Positions 52,316 to 62,049 of a DNA stretch of 64,000 nucleotides are shown here, piece by piece (position 1 is the first letter of the stretch; the number at the start of each line of letters is the position of its first letter). The position numbers were made by a program, and so were the translations under genes. The notes beneath the pieces are model-generated. The model made no database searches and was not told the DNA's origin. It saw only the letters and a program-made list of their open reading frames with translations. This DNA comes from Flagellimonas aequoris (GTDB lineage: Bacteria; Bacteroidota; Bacteroidia; Flavobacteriales; Flavobacteriaceae): positions 62,001 to 126,000 of the forward strand of contig NZ_QXFJ01000027.1 of the NCBI RefSeq assembly GCF_003584165.1, given 5' to 3'.

Positions 52316-54513
52316 TTTGCCACTTCACTTATAAATTTGAGTCGGTACAACCGAAGCTCATCATCATCGTAGTCGCCATCAAATTCTTCAATGGCTTTTG
52401 TGATGGAATCGGTATCGGCTTCCAAAAAGTAGTCATGGATCTCTTCTTGCTGGTCCTCGTCCAGGATTTCGTCGATCCAGTAACCGATATTCAATTTGGT
52501 GCCACTGAAAACAATCTGTTCCATTTCCTTAATAAGTTCAGGGAGCTCCAACCCTTTGGCAGAGGCAATATCGTCCAAAGGTAATTTTCTGTCTATACTT
52601 TGGATCACATATAGTTTTAAGCCTGAATTGGCCCCTGTACTTTTCACCACAAGGTCATCTGGTCGGATGATTTCGTTCTCCTCAACATATTTGGTGATAA
52701 GGTCGATAAAAGGCTGTCCGTATTTTTTGGCCTTTCCCTCGCCTACGCCCTGAATGTTCAAGAGTTCATCCATGGTAATGGGATATTTGAGGGACATATC
52801 TTCCAAAGAAGGGTCTTGGAACACCACAAAAGGCGGCACCTCCCTTTTTCTGGCTTCATTTTTACGGAGGTCCTTCAATAATTTCAACAAGTTGTCGTCC
52901 GCCGATGCACCTCCCGATTTGCCTGCTTGGGTCACCGCATCGTTGGTGTCCTCCGAATACACATGGTCTTTGGTCATCATAAAGGATTCAGGATTTTCCA
53001 GATAATCCTCCCCGGCCTTGGTCAAGTGCAAAATTCCATACCGCTCAATTTCTTTCTTGAGCAATCCCGCCACAAGTACCTGTCTGACCAACGCCATCCA
53101 GTACGACTTGTCTTTTTCGGCACCGATTCCAAAAAATTCCTTCTCATCAGTCTTGTGTGACGAAATCATGGCATTGGTCTTGCCCACCAAAATCCTGACA
53201 ATTTCCTTGGTCTTGAATTTTTCCTTGGTATCCCGAACCACACTCAGCAGTTTCACCACCTCGTCCTTGGCCTCTTCCTTGGGTTTCGGGTTTCTGGAAT
53301 TATCGTCCATATCGGCCCCTTCCCCATCCACTTCATCAAATTCTTCACCAAAATAATGCAGGATGAACTTTCTTCTTGACATGGAAGTTTCGGCATAGGC
53401 CACAATTTCTTGCAACAAGGCATTTCCGATTTCCTGCTCCGCCACAGGTTTGCCGGACATGAACTTTTCCAGTTTTTCCACATCCTTGTATGAATAGAAG
53501 GCCAAACAATGACCTTCACCACCATCACGGCCGGCGCGACCGGTCTCCTGATAGTAGCTTTCTATACTTTTCGGGATATCGTGATGGATCACAAAACGCA
53601 CATCGGGCTTATCGATTCCCATACCGAAGGCAATGGTGGCCACAACCACATCCACTTCTTCCATCAGGAACATATCTTGGTATTTGGCCCTTGTCTTGGC
53701 ATCAAAACCAGCATGGTAAGGCACTGCACTCACCCCATTCACCTGTAATACCTGGGCTAGCTCTTCTACACGTTTTCTGCTCAAACAATATATGATACCC
53801 GATTTTCCCTGGTTCTGCTTAACAAATCGGATAATATCGGCGTCCACATTCTGGGTCTTGGGCCTTACCTCATAAAACAGGTTGGGCCTATTGAATGATG
53901 CCTTGTACACCAAAGCATCGTTCATTCCCAAATTTTTGATGATATCTTCCTGTACTTTTGGTGTGGCCGTTGCTGTCAGTCCAATAATGGGAATGCCTTC
54001 TCCCAATCGGTTGATGATGCCTTTTAGGTTTCGATATTCAGGCCTAAAGTCGTGTCCCCATTCCGAGATACAGTGTGCCTCATCAACAGCTACGAAGGAA
54101 AGTTTCACGCTTCTCAAAAAATCTACATATTCTTCCTTGGTCAACGATTCCGGTGCCACGTACAACAATTTGGTGACGCCGTTGGAAATATCCTCCATCA
54201 CCTGTCTTACCTCGGTCTTGGTGAGTGAGGAGTTGAGCACGTGGGCTATACCATTTTGTTCGGATATGCCCCGGATGGCATCGACTTGGTTTTTCATCAA
54301 AGCTATCAAAGGGGAAACCACAATGGCGGTACCCTCTTTCATAATGGCCGGCAACTGGTAACAAAGGGACTTCCCGCCCCCTGTGGGCATGATTACAAAA
54401 GTATCCTTGTCATCCAGCACGTTTTGGATGACATCTTCCTGAAGCCCCTTAAATTTTGAGAAACCAAAATATTTTTTGAGTGAGGAATGCAAATCGGTAT
54501 TCGTTAGGCTCAT
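52312..54513 (-). CDS. recQ: ATP-dependent DNA helicase RecQ
   Basis: This 733-residue RecQ has the superfamily 2 helicase core (VIMPTGGGKSLCYQLPA, VDEAHCISEWGHDFRP, QETGRAGRDG), a zinc-binding/RQC winged-helix region and a C-terminal HRDC domain (about 540-610). A further C-terminal extension of about 100 residues follows, with acidic residues at the end. RecQ unwinds recombination intermediates and stalled forks. The ATG at 54513 is used rather than an upstream TTG. It is divergent from kpsF, which is typical of flavobacteria. Confidence 0.95.
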   Translation of the reverse strand: MSLTNTDLHSSLKKYFGFSKFKGLQEDVIQNVLDDKDTFVIMPTGGGKSLCYQLPAIMKEGTAIVVSPLIALMKNQVDAIRGISEQNGIAHVLNSSLTKTEVRQVMEDISNGVTKLLYVAPESLTKEEYVDFLRSVKLSFVAVDEAHCISEWGHDFRPEYRNLKGIINRLGEGIPIIGLTATATPKVQEDIIKNLGMNDALVYKASFNRPNLFYEVRPKTQNVDADIIRFVKQNQGKSGIIYCLSRKRVEELAQVLQVNGVSAVPYHAGFDAKTRAKYQDMFLMEEVDVVVATIAFGMGIDKPDVRFVIHHDIPKSIESYYQETGRAGRDGGEGHCLAFYSYKDVEKLEKFMSGKPVAEQEIGNALLQEIVAYAETSMSRRKFILHYFGEEFDEVDGEGADMDDNSRNPKPKEEAKDEVVKLLSVVRDTKEKFKTKEIVRILVGKTNAMISSHKTDEKEFFGIGAEKDKSYWMALVRQVLVAGLLKKEIERYGILHLTKAGEDYLENPESFMMTKDHVYSEDTNDAVTQAGKSGGASADDNLLKLLKDLRKNEARKREVPPFVVFQDPSLEDMSLKYPITMDELLNIQGVGEGKAKKYGQPFIDLITKYVEENEIIRPDDLVVKSTGANSGLKLYVIQSIDRKLPLDDIASAKGLELPELIKEMEQIVFSGTKLNIGYWIDEILDEDQQEEIHDYFLEADTDSITKAIEEFDGDYDDDELRLYRLKFISEVAN

Positions 54514-54633
54514 TTCCGCATTTTTCAATTAATAACAAGCAACCTGAAAGGCCATTGAAACAATCATTTTAATCAATCTTCAAAAGTAGGAAGTATTCTA
54601 TCTTCCATAATGGTCTGTAAAAGATAGTTTGAT

Positions 54634-54641
54634 TAGTTTTG
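54634..54641 (+). promoter_or_regulatory. -7 promoter element upstream of kpsF
   Basis: TAGTTTTG matches TAnnTTTG, 57 bases before the TTG start at 54699. A TTG at the standard distance is not clear. Confidence 0.4.
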
Positions 54642-54698
54642 TAATCTTAAAGATAAGATATTCTTTTAGGAATACAATTAGATAATCCGTTATTTACC

Positions 54699-55664
54699 TT
54701 GAACGACATTCAGTCAATTTTATCCATCGCAAAGCGGACACTTGAAATCGAAAGTAAGGCCATCAGCAATTTGATAGACCTACTCGATGACCAATTTGCA
54801 CATGCCGTACAACACATATTGGAATCGCAGGGAAGGGTGGTGGTTTCCGGCGTTGGGAAAAGTGCCATTGTAGCCTCTAAAATTGTGGCCACACTGAACT
54901 CCACAGGCACTCCTGCCATTTTCATGCATGCCGCGGATGCCATCCATGGCGATCTGGGCACCATTCAGGAGAACGATGTGGTCATTTGCTTATCCAAAAG
55001 TGGAAACACACCCGAAATAAAAGCCCTGTTGCCACTCATCAAGATAGGGAAGAACAAACTTGTGGGTATTACCGGGAACATGGATTCACTATTGGCCAAA
55101 CAGGCCGATTTTGTATTGAACACCTTTGTGGAAAAAGAAGCCTGTCCTAATAATCTGGCCCCAACGACCAGCACCTCAGCGCAAATGGCCATGGGCGATG
55201 CACTCGCCATCTCCCTTTTGGAGCTCAAGGGTTTCAGCAGTGCTGACTTTGCCAAGTACCATCCCGGAGGCGCCTTGGGCAAAAAATTGTATTTACGCGT
55301 GGCCGATATCGTGGTAAACAATGAAAAACCACAAGTGGACATCAACACCAGCGTAAAAGATGTAATCGTTGAAATATCCTCCAAAATGTTGGGGGTTACG
55401 GCCGTCATGGAAGACAACAAAGTAGTAGGCATCGTTACGGATGGGGATATAAGAAGGATGCTGAGCAAATATGACAATATAAGTGGACTGACCGCCAAGG
55501 ACATCATGACCTCCAACCCAAAATCGGTAGATGTGGATACCTTGGCCATCAATGCGTTGAAATTGCTCCAGGAAAAGAGCATTTCCCAACTTTTGGCCTT
55601 TGAGGGTGATGCCTACGCCGGTGTGGTCCATATCCATAACCTTATAAACGAGGGAATCCTATAA
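54699..55664 (+). CDS. kpsF: D-arabinose 5-phosphate isomerase (KpsF/GutQ family)
   Basis: This 321-residue enzyme converts ribulose 5-phosphate to arabinose 5-phosphate, the first step to Kdo in lipopolysaccharide. A SIS domain (about 40-185) carries GVGKSAIVASKIVATLNSTG and SKSGNTPEIKALLP. Two CBS domains follow (about 205-321). LAPTTSTSAQMAMGDALA is a family signature. The start is TTG; no ATG suits the N-terminus. The stop overlaps the tatC ATG by one base. Confidence 0.94.
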   Translation: MNDIQSILSIAKRTLEIESKAISNLIDLLDDQFAHAVQHILESQGRVVVSGVGKSAIVASKIVATLNSTGTPAIFMHAADAIHGDLGTIQENDVVICLSKSGNTPEIKALLPLIKIGKNKLVGITGNMDSLLAKQADFVLNTFVEKEACPNNLAPTTSTSAQMAMGDALAISLLELKGFSSADFAKYHPGGALGKKLYLRVADIVVNNEKPQVDINTSVKDVIVEISSKMLGVTAVMEDNKVVGIVTDGDIRRMLSKYDNISGLTAKDIMTSNPKSVDVDTLAINALKLLQEKSISQLLAFEGDAYAGVVHIHNLINEGIL

Positions 55665-56506
55665 TGGCAAAAACAGAAAAGAAAAATCCGGATGAAATGT
55701 CCTTTTTGGACCATTTGGAAGAATTGCGCTGGCATTTGATACGCTCCACCTTCGCCGTGGTGATCATCGCTTGCTTGGCTTTTATTTTTAAGGGGTTCAT
55801 TTTTGATACCATCCTATTTGGTCCAAAGAACATGGACTTCCCCACCTACAAGTTCTTTTGCAACATCGCGACCTTTTTTGGGGTAACATCCGAATTTTGT
55901 AGCGAATCCCTGCCGTTCACTATTCAGAGTAGATTGATGGCGGGCCAATTTTCGGCCCACATCTGGACCTCCATCTGGGCCGGTGTAATCCTCGGGTTCC
56001 CTTATATATTGTTCGAGCTATGGCGGTTCATAAGCCCCGGACTCTATGAAAAAGAGCGAAAGCACTCCAGAGGATTCATCCTAACCGCTTCCTCCCTGTT
56101 CTTTTTGGGGGTGCTGTTCGGATATTATGTGGTGGCACCGTTGTCCATCAATTTTTTAGGCTCATATCAGGTCAGTAAAGAGGTATTGAACGAGATTGAC
56201 CTGGCATCCTACGTATCCACCGTTAGAGCCTCCGTCATTGCCTGTGGGATCATGTTCGAGCTCCCCATCGTAATCTATTTCTTGACCAAAGTGGGTCTGG
56301 TAACCCCGGAAATCTTGAAAAAGTACCGGAAGATTGCCTTGGTAGTCGTTCTGATCCTTTCAGCCATCATTACACCTCCAGATATCACCAGTCAAATTGT
56401 AGTGGCCATCCCTGTACTTATTTTGTACCAGATCAGCATCTATATCTCCAGAATGGTGGTTAGAAGGGAAGAGAAAAAAGAAAACGCGCGAAAAAATGCC
56501 AAATAA
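55664..56506 (+). CDS. tatC: Twin-arginine translocase subunit TatC
   Basis: TatC is the six-helix receptor of the Tat export pathway. This 280-residue protein begins with a cytoplasmic SFLDHLEELRWHLIRS, the conserved family motif, and has YVVAPLSINFLGSY and the loop before the last helices. A C-terminal basic tail is present. It is translationally coupled to kpsF and overlaps the next gene by 11 bases. No TatA gene is adjacent. Confidence 0.95.
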   Translation: MAKTEKKNPDEMSFLDHLEELRWHLIRSTFAVVIIACLAFIFKGFIFDTILFGPKNMDFPTYKFFCNIATFFGVTSEFCSESLPFTIQSRLMAGQFSAHIWTSIWAGVILGFPYILFELWRFISPGLYEKERKHSRGFILTASSLFFLGVLFGYYVVAPLSINFLGSYQVSKEVLNEIDLASYVSTVRASVIACGIMFELPIVIYFLTKVGLVTPEILKKYRKIALVVVLILSAIITPPDITSQIVVAIPVLILYQISIYISRMVVRREEKKENARKNAK

Positions 56507-56846
56507 AGTAGAAGAATTCAATGCATATCGTTCCAAAATGAACGAAAAGTTGTTGGCCGACAACAATAAGTTGATCAAGCGTATCTTTAATCTTGACACC
56601 AATGCCTATATGGCCGGGGCCCTTGATGTAAAGACCAAGGAATTGTTGGGGCTGGTTGCATCCGCAGTGCTTCGATGCGACGATTGCGTGAAATACCACT
56701 TGGAAAGTTCCAAAAAAGCCGGGGCCAACAAAGAAGAGGTCATGGAAACGTTGGGCATCGCCACTTTGGTGGGTGGTACCATCGTGGTACCCCATTTGCG
56801 AAGGGCCTATGAATTTTGGGAAGATTTGGAAGCCAATGATGCTTAA
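56496..56846 (+). CDS. Carboxymuconolactone decarboxylase family (AhpD-like) protein
   Basis: This 116-residue protein has the alkylhydroperoxidase-like motif LRCDDCVKYHLESSKKAG, with the CxxC and conserved His, and KTKELLGLVASAV before it. The first residues are helical. Such proteins reduce peroxides or disulfides, or decarboxylate lactones, and the substrate here is unknown. It overlaps tatC by 11 bases and is followed 57 bases later by lptB. Confidence 0.9.
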   Translation: MPNKVEEFNAYRSKMNEKLLADNNKLIKRIFNLDTNAYMAGALDVKTKELLGLVASAVLRCDDCVKYHLESSKKAGANKEEVMETLGIATLVGGTIVVPHLRRAYEFWEDLEANDA

Positions 56847-56885
56847 AAAAATCCAAAAGACACCATCCCAGAAAAAGAATATGTT

Positions 56886-56893
56886 TAGTTTTG
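56886..56893 (+). promoter_or_regulatory. -7 promoter element of lptB
   Basis: TAGTTTTG matches TAnnTTTG and lies 10 bases before the ATG at 56904. No standard TTG is visible upstream, so lptB may also be read from the kpsF-tatC unit. Confidence 0.4.
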
Positions 56894-56903
56894 GCACGTT
56901 CCT

Positions 56904-57644
56904 ATGAAGCTACGCGCAGAAAATATCATGAAGGCTTACCGCGGCCGAAAAGTTGTTAGGGGTATTTCCCTAGAAGTGAACCAAGGAGAAATCGTGGGTC
57001 TTTTGGGACCTAATGGTGCCGGAAAGACCACTTCATTCTACATGATCGTTGGGCTCATCAAACCCAATGGCGGCAACATTTACCTTGACAGCACCGATAT
57101 TACCAGTTTCCCGATGTACAAACGGGCGCAACACGGCATCGGTTATTTGGCACAGGAAGCTTCGGTATTCCGAAAACTGAGCATTGAGAAAAATATTCTG
57201 AGTGTACTGCAGCTGACCAAGTTGACCAAGAAGGAGCAGCACATGAAAATGGAATCGCTCATCGATGAATTTGGTTTGGGGCACATTCGTAAAAACCGTG
57301 GCGACCTACTTTCAGGAGGCGAACGCCGTCGTACGGAAATTGCAAGGGCTTTGGCCACCGATCCAAAGTTTATTTTGTTGGATGAACCCTTTGCCGGGGT
57401 AGATCCCGTAGCTGTGGAAGATATTCAACGTATTGTGGCCCAATTGAAGAACAAGAACATCGGTATTTTAATCACCGATCACAACGTACAGGAGACCTTG
57501 GCCATTACGGAACGTTCTTACCTCATGTTTGAAGGAGGCATCCTAAAAGCTGGTATTCCTGAAGAGTTGGCGGTAGACGAAATGGTGCGAAAGGTATATC
57601 TGGGGCAGAACTTTGAGCTCAGAAAAAAGAAATTGGATTTCTAG
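56904..57644 (+). CDS. lptB: LPS export ABC transporter ATP-binding protein
   Basis: LptB powers lipopolysaccharide extraction from the inner membrane with LptFG and the periplasmic LptC/LptA bridge. This 246-residue ATPase has Walker [10 protein letters not shown] (residues 35-43), a signature [16 protein letters not shown] and Walker [34 protein letters not shown] is the Q-loop region typical of LptB. It follows kpsF and tatC, grouping Kdo synthesis and envelope export. The OstA-like partner is at 32653. Confidence 0.95.
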   Translation: MKLRAENIMKAYRGRKVVRGISLEVNQGEIVGLLGPNGAGKTTSFYMIVGLIKPNGGNIYLDSTDITSFPMYKRAQHGIGYLAQEASVFRKLSIEKNILSVLQLTKLTKKEQHMKMESLIDEFGLGHIRKNRGDLLSGGERRRTEIARALATDPKFILLDEPFAGVDPVAVEDIQRIVAQLKNKNIGILITDHNVQETLAITERSYLMFEGGILKAGIPEELAVDEMVRKVYLGQNFELRKKKLDF

Positions 57645-57645
57645 A

Positions 57646-58368
57646 TCACTTCCCAGAAGGCACCAACAAAGAAGCCAGAATATAGAATACTATAATCAAG
57701 GGAATGGCCAAAAACTTCAGGGTCAACAACATGATCAAACTTCCGATTAAGAACAAATAACGAATTCCGTTATCCTTAAAACTCCAATTTTTGAATTTGA
57801 GGGCGAAAAGTTCTATGGGTGAATTCAACAAGTAGGCACTTAAAATCGTCAAACCGATCAAAAACCAAGGATTGAGGATGATGTCGTTCAACACTTCGTT
57901 GTTATGGTACATCAAAATAAGGGGCAAGGAAATAATTAAAAGCGTATTGGCAGGTGTGGGAAGGCCCACAAAGGATGAAACCTGGTTCTCATCCACATTG
58001 AATTTGGCCAACCGATAAGCGGAAGCCAGTGTAATCACAAAACCTAAAAATGGCATGACGGACAGCTCCATATCGTGCCCAAAGCCAAGGTTCCACCCTC
58101 CCCTTTCGGCCATATTCAACAATTGGTACATGAAAATTCCGGGGACCAACCCGCTGGTGATCACATCGGCAAGGGAGTCCAATTGCACCCCAACTTCGCT
58201 CTGAACATTTAGGATCCGGGCAGCCAATCCATCAAAAAAATCAAAAAATATTCCGATGAATACAAATAGTGCGGCCCATTCCAAATGGTTCAGCACCGCA
58301 AAAACTGTGGCAATGCAACCACTCAAAACATTCAAAAGCGTTAAAAAGTTGGGAATATAGGACTTCAT
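57646..58368 (-). CDS. pssA: CDP-diacylglycerol-serine O-phosphatidyltransferase
   Basis: This 240-residue membrane enzyme has the CDP-alcohol phosphotransferase motif DGLAARILNVQSEVGVQLDSLAD (D-G-x2-A-R-x8-G-x3-D-x3-D). About seven helices and the length suit PssA, which makes phosphatidylserine, the precursor of phosphatidylethanolamine. The ATG at 58368 begins MKSYIPNFLTLLNVLSGCIA; a longer frame adds 12 residues without similarity. It is convergent with lptB and divergent from the DUF4105 gene. Confidence 0.93.
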   Translation of the reverse strand: MKSYIPNFLTLLNVLSGCIATVFAVLNHLEWAALFVFIGIFFDFFDGLAARILNVQSEVGVQLDSLADVITSGLVPGIFMYQLLNMAERGGWNLGFGHDMELSVMPFLGFVITLASAYRLAKFNVDENQVSSFVGLPTPANTLLIISLPLILMYHNNEVLNDIILNPWFLIGLTILSAYLLNSPIELFALKFKNWSFKDNGIRYLFLIGSLIMLLTLKFLAIPLIIVFYILASLLVPSGK

Positions 58369-58469
58369 AGGTATTGATTTCCGTAAAAATAAGGGAAAAA
58401 ACAAACTGTTACGGAATCCTATTTCAAGGAGCCGTATTTATTCTGATATTTGCGCTGATGAAATTTGGA

Positions 58470-59639
58470 ATGAAACCAAAATCCCTATTACTTATCTTGT
58501 TCCTTTTGGTCGGGAAAACCTTGTTTTCCCAAGTACCCGAACTCTCGGAAAAATCCCAGATCAGTCTTCTTACCTGTGCCGCAGGCGATGAGGTGTACAC
58601 CGCTTTTGGGCATAGTGCCTTCCGTGTGCAGGATTCCGTTTTAGGTATTGATGTGGTATACAACTACGGGACATTTGATTTCAACAAACCCAATTTCTAT
58701 CTCAATTTTGCCAAGGGACGTTTGATCTATTCCCTTTCCCGAGACACTTTGGATAATTTTTTGTTCTCTTACGAACTGGAAAAAAGATGGATCAAGGAAC
58801 AGATTCTGGACCTTACCCTAGAGCAGCGAAACCAAATGCTCCAATTTTTCGAGAACAATTACCTTCCCCAGAACAGGGATTACCTCTACGACCCCCTTTT
58901 GAACAATTGTTCCAGCATTACGGGCACCATCCTTAAAGATCAATTTGGGGACAAAGTTGTTTTTGATGGCTCCTATTTGGAAGAGCAGTATACCTTCAGG
59001 CAATTGGTGCGACAATTTCTAAAAGTCAATTCATGGTCCATGTTCGGCATTGACTTGGCTTTTGGATCTCCCGTAGATCGAAAAGCGACCGTACAAGAGC
59101 ATATGTTCATGCCCTATTACGCCATGGAACAGATGAGGCATACCACGTTGGACGGGAAACCCATCTTGAAAAGGGAGCGCACCATTTTGGATTATAGCGA
59201 ACACATAAACCAAACCTTTTTTCCTTTGACCCCGTTGTTCTGGTTTATCCTGTTGTTGGCATTCACGGGAATCATCACCTATTTCGATTATCGCCACCAA
59301 ACAAGGAGCAGGTGGTTGGATTTTTCACTGATGTTAATTACCGGACTGGCCGGAACGGTTTTGTTCCTCCTTTGGGTGGCCACGGACCATACCTCCACAC
59401 CCAGAAACTTCAATGTGCTTTGGGCTTTCCCCTTGAATGCATTTGTGGCCTTCATTTTTGCCTTTCAGGATAAACTGCCTGAATGGTCAACCAAATATCT
59501 TTGGACCGCTTTGGGGTTGATAGGATTGATGCTTTTGCTTTGGTTATTCAAAGTGCAGATTTTTTCGCCCGTACTGATTCCCTTACTTTTGACCCTGGCT
59601 ATCCGATACGTATATCTTATTCGGTATTCCAAGTTGTAA
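58470..59639 (+). CDS. DUF4105 domain membrane protein
   Basis: This protein has a signal peptide (MKPKSLLLILFLLVGKTLFSQ), a DUF4105 domain with LLTCAAGDEVYTAFGHSAFRVQD, and NNCSSITGTILKDQ. Four membrane helices follow near the C-terminus (about 240-385). The His and Cys residues recall papain-like NlpC/P60 or LRAT-type enzymes, but activity is unproven. An alternative ATG at 58458 adds four residues. GATATTTG (58445-58452) is a near-match to the -7 consensus. The ABC-F gene follows after 22 bases. Confidence 0.85.
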   Translation: MKPKSLLLILFLLVGKTLFSQVPELSEKSQISLLTCAAGDEVYTAFGHSAFRVQDSVLGIDVVYNYGTFDFNKPNFYLNFAKGRLIYSLSRDTLDNFLFSYELEKRWIKEQILDLTLEQRNQMLQFFENNYLPQNRDYLYDPLLNNCSSITGTILKDQFGDKVVFDGSYLEEQYTFRQLVRQFLKVNSWSMFGIDLAFGSPVDRKATVQEHMFMPYYAMEQMRHTTLDGKPILKRERTILDYSEHINQTFFPLTPLFWFILLLAFTGIITYFDYRHQTRSRWLDFSLMLITGLAGTVLFLLWVATDHTSTPRNFNVLWAFPLNAFVAFIFAFQDKLPEWSTKYLWTALGLIGLMLLLWLFKVQIFSPVLIPLLLTLAIRYVYLIRYSKL

Positions 59640-59661
59640 GCTTGATGATTTTGCAGCATCC

Positions 59662-61533
59662 ATGAATTTATTGACGGTAGAAAACATATCGAAATCCTAT
59701 GGGGAACTGGTCCTGTTCTCCGACATTTCTTTTGGTATCAACAAAGACCAAAAAATTGCGCTCATTGCCAAGAATGGGAGTGGCAAGACATCAATATTGA
59801 ACATCATGTCGGGCAAGGATACTTCCGAAACAGGTCAAGTGAACGTTAGAAAAGGGATCAAAATATCCTTTTTGGAACAAGAACCCTATTTGGACCCTAA
59901 CCTGACCGTAGAAGAAACCATTTTTGCCACTGATAATGAGATTTTAAAGATCATTGCAGCCTACGAAAAGGCCGTGGAAAACCCGGATGACTCCGTACAA
60001 TATCAAAAGGCGTTTGAAGCCATGGAGCACCACCAAGCCTGGGATTTCGAGACCCAGTACAAGCAAATCCTCTTTAAACTGCAACTGACCCAACTCGATG
60101 CCAAGGTTTCCACGTTATCGGGAGGTCAAAAAAAACGATTGGCATTGGCCAATGCGCTGCTCAACAAGCCTGACCTGCTTATTTTGGACGAGCCTACCAA
60201 CCACTTGGACCTAGAGATGATCGAGTGGCTGGAAGCCTATTTCGCCAAAGAGAACATCACGCTTTTCATGGTTACCCACGACCGCTATTTTCTGGACCGC
60301 GTCTGCAACGAAATCATCGAATTGGACAACAACCAACTCTACACCTACAAGGGTAATTATTCCTATTACCTGAATGAGAAGGAGGGACGCATGGAGCGGG
60401 AGGCCGTGGAACAACAGAAGTCCAAAATGCTCTACAAAAAGGAATTGGAATGGATCAGAAGGCAACCCAAGGCCAGGACCACCAAATCCAAGTCCCGGAT
60501 TGACGATTTCAATGAGATCAAGCAAAGGGCCCATCAACGTAGAAAGGAGCACGAAGTGCAATTGGAGCTGAACATGGAGCGCTTGGGCAGCAAGATTTTG
60601 GAATTGCACAATATCACCAAGTCTTATGGCGACAAAGTGATTCTGAACAAGTTCGATTACAACTTCACCAAAGGTGAACGGGTAGGTATCATTGGACAGA
60701 ACGGCACCGGTAAATCCACTTTTTTGAACATCATCACCCAACAGGAACATGTGGATGGCGGTAAGGTTGTGGTGGGCGATACCCTAAAATTTGGCTACTA
60801 CACCCAAAAAGGGATTCCGGATAAGGAAGGCCAAAAGGTCATTGATGTGATCCGCGAATTTGGGGATTACATTCCCCTGAAAAAAGGAAGACAGATTTCT
60901 GCCCAACAGCTTTTGGAACGTTTTCTTTTTGACCGTAAAAAGCAATATGACTTTGTCGAAAAATTGAGTGGAGGGGAACGCAAACGGCTTTATTTGTGTA
61001 CGGTACTCATCCAAAACCCCAATTTCTTGATCTTGGATGAGCCCACCAACGACCTTGACATTGTGACCCTCAATGTTTTGGAAAACTTTCTGTTGGATTT
61101 TCCTGGCTGCTTGATCGTGGTATCGCACGACCGTTATTTTATGGACAAGATCGTAGATCACCTGTTCGTTTTCAAAGGAAATGGGATTATCGAAGATTTT
61201 CCAGGCAACTATACGGATTACCGTGTGTACGAGAGCAGCAAGGTGGAAGAAGAAAGGGAAAACAAATCCACCGTGGTGGAGAAACAGGAAAAAAACTGGA
61301 GGGACACCAGTGGGGGTAAACTTTCGTACAATGAGCAAAAAGAATACAAGCAATTGGAAAAGGACATCCAAAAGCTTGAGGAGCAAAAAGAGACGCTACA
61401 GAACCGATTTACCGATCCTGACTTAACAGGTGATCAGATCAATCAATTGTCCGTGGAACTCAAGGAAGTTTCGGATGCCATCGAGACCAAAACGGAGCGC
61501 TGGTTTGAGCTTTCCTCAATTCTTGAAGGATAA
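59662..61533 (+). CDS. ABC-F family ATP-binding protein (Uup-like)
   Basis: This 623-residue protein has two fused ATPase domains, with Walker A loops AKNGSGKTS (about 33-41) and GQNGTGKST (about 345-353). Signatures TLSGGQKKRLALANALL and KLSGGERKRLYLCTVL and the Walker B pair LLILDEPTNHLDLE/FLILDEPTNDLDIV are present. An interdomain linker is present, and a C-terminal coiled-coil tail (about 560-623) resembles Uup, which acts on DNA or ribosomes. Resistance by ribosome protection is possible but not indicated. The next gene starts 2 bases later. Confidence 0.93.
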   Translation: MNLLTVENISKSYGELVLFSDISFGINKDQKIALIAKNGSGKTSILNIMSGKDTSETGQVNVRKGIKISFLEQEPYLDPNLTVEETIFATDNEILKIIAAYEKAVENPDDSVQYQKAFEAMEHHQAWDFETQYKQILFKLQLTQLDAKVSTLSGGQKKRLALANALLNKPDLLILDEPTNHLDLEMIEWLEAYFAKENITLFMVTHDRYFLDRVCNEIIELDNNQLYTYKGNYSYYLNEKEGRMEREAVEQQKSKMLYKKELEWIRRQPKARTTKSKSRIDDFNEIKQRAHQRRKEHEVQLELNMERLGSKILELHNITKSYGDKVILNKFDYNFTKGERVGIIGQNGTGKSTFLNIITQQEHVDGGKVVVGDTLKFGYYTQKGIPDKEGQKVIDVIREFGDYIPLKKGRQISAQQLLERFLFDRKKQYDFVEKLSGGERKRLYLCTVLIQNPNFLILDEPTNDLDIVTLNVLENFLLDFPGCLIVVSHDRYFMDKIVDHLFVFKGNGIIEDFPGNYTDYRVYESSKVEEERENKSTVVEKQEKNWRDTSGGKLSYNEQKEYKQLEKDIQKLEEQKETLQNRFTDPDLTGDQINQLSVELKEVSDAIETKTERWFELSSILEG

Positions 61534-61535
61534 TC

Positions 61536-62033
61536 ATGTGGTTCAGGATCGCTTCGTATCTTCAATTCCTGCTGAAATCCACCAACGAACACGGGGTACA
61601 TTCACCCTTCGTCTTCAATTTTGTAACAAAATGCCTTTACAATAAGAAGACGTACCATAAAGACAAAAGCATCAATGTTTTGCTCAAAAGCATCGAATAT
61701 TTCAACGTTCAGCATGCCATTATCGAAGACCTTGAAATCAAAAAACTAGTAAAGGAAAACTTCCCAAGGGTTCAATTTGGACAACAGATGTTGGATTTAT
61801 CCTTTCTTGAAAGCCTAAGCCCTTCCGAATTCAATATGCTACTGAATGAAGGTAGACTCCATAATGACAGTTTGCTAATAATTGACAACATCTACTTTGA
61901 CAAAAAAAAACTGGAAGAGTGGAACCACCTCATAGCTCAACCTGAGATTACGGTCAGCATGGACCTGTATCATTGTGGCATCCTATTTATCCGTAGGGAA
62001 CAGGTAAAGGAGCATTTCACCATTCGGATTTAA
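61536..62033 (+). CDS. Reduced relative of a class I SAM-dependent methyltransferase, lacking the AdoMet-binding core
   Basis: This 165-residue protein begins LQFLLKSTNEHGVHSPFVFN, the N-terminus of a flavobacterial methyltransferase family of about 230-260 residues (from memory). It ends with the family's tail (LLIIDNIYFDKKKLEEWNHL, CGILFIRREQVKEHFTIRI). The central glycine-rich loop that binds S-adenosyl-methionine in those relatives is missing here, and I see no replacement. It lies 2 bases after the ABC-F gene. It may be a non-catalytic remnant or a repurposed protein. Confidence 0.65.
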   Translation: MWFRIASYLQFLLKSTNEHGVHSPFVFNFVTKCLYNKKTYHKDKSINVLLKSIEYFNVQHAIIEDLEIKKLVKENFPRVQFGQQMLDLSFLESLSPSEFNMLLNEGRLHNDSLLIIDNIYFDKKKLEEWNHLIAQPEITVSMDLYHCGILFIRREQVKEHFTIRI

Positions 62034-62049
62034 AGCAGTAATTTTAGGT

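Noticed and set aside
59662..61533. ABC-F antibiotic-resistance determinant
   Set aside because: The C-terminal coiled coil and linker fit the housekeeping Uup-like group and there is no mobile or resistance context.
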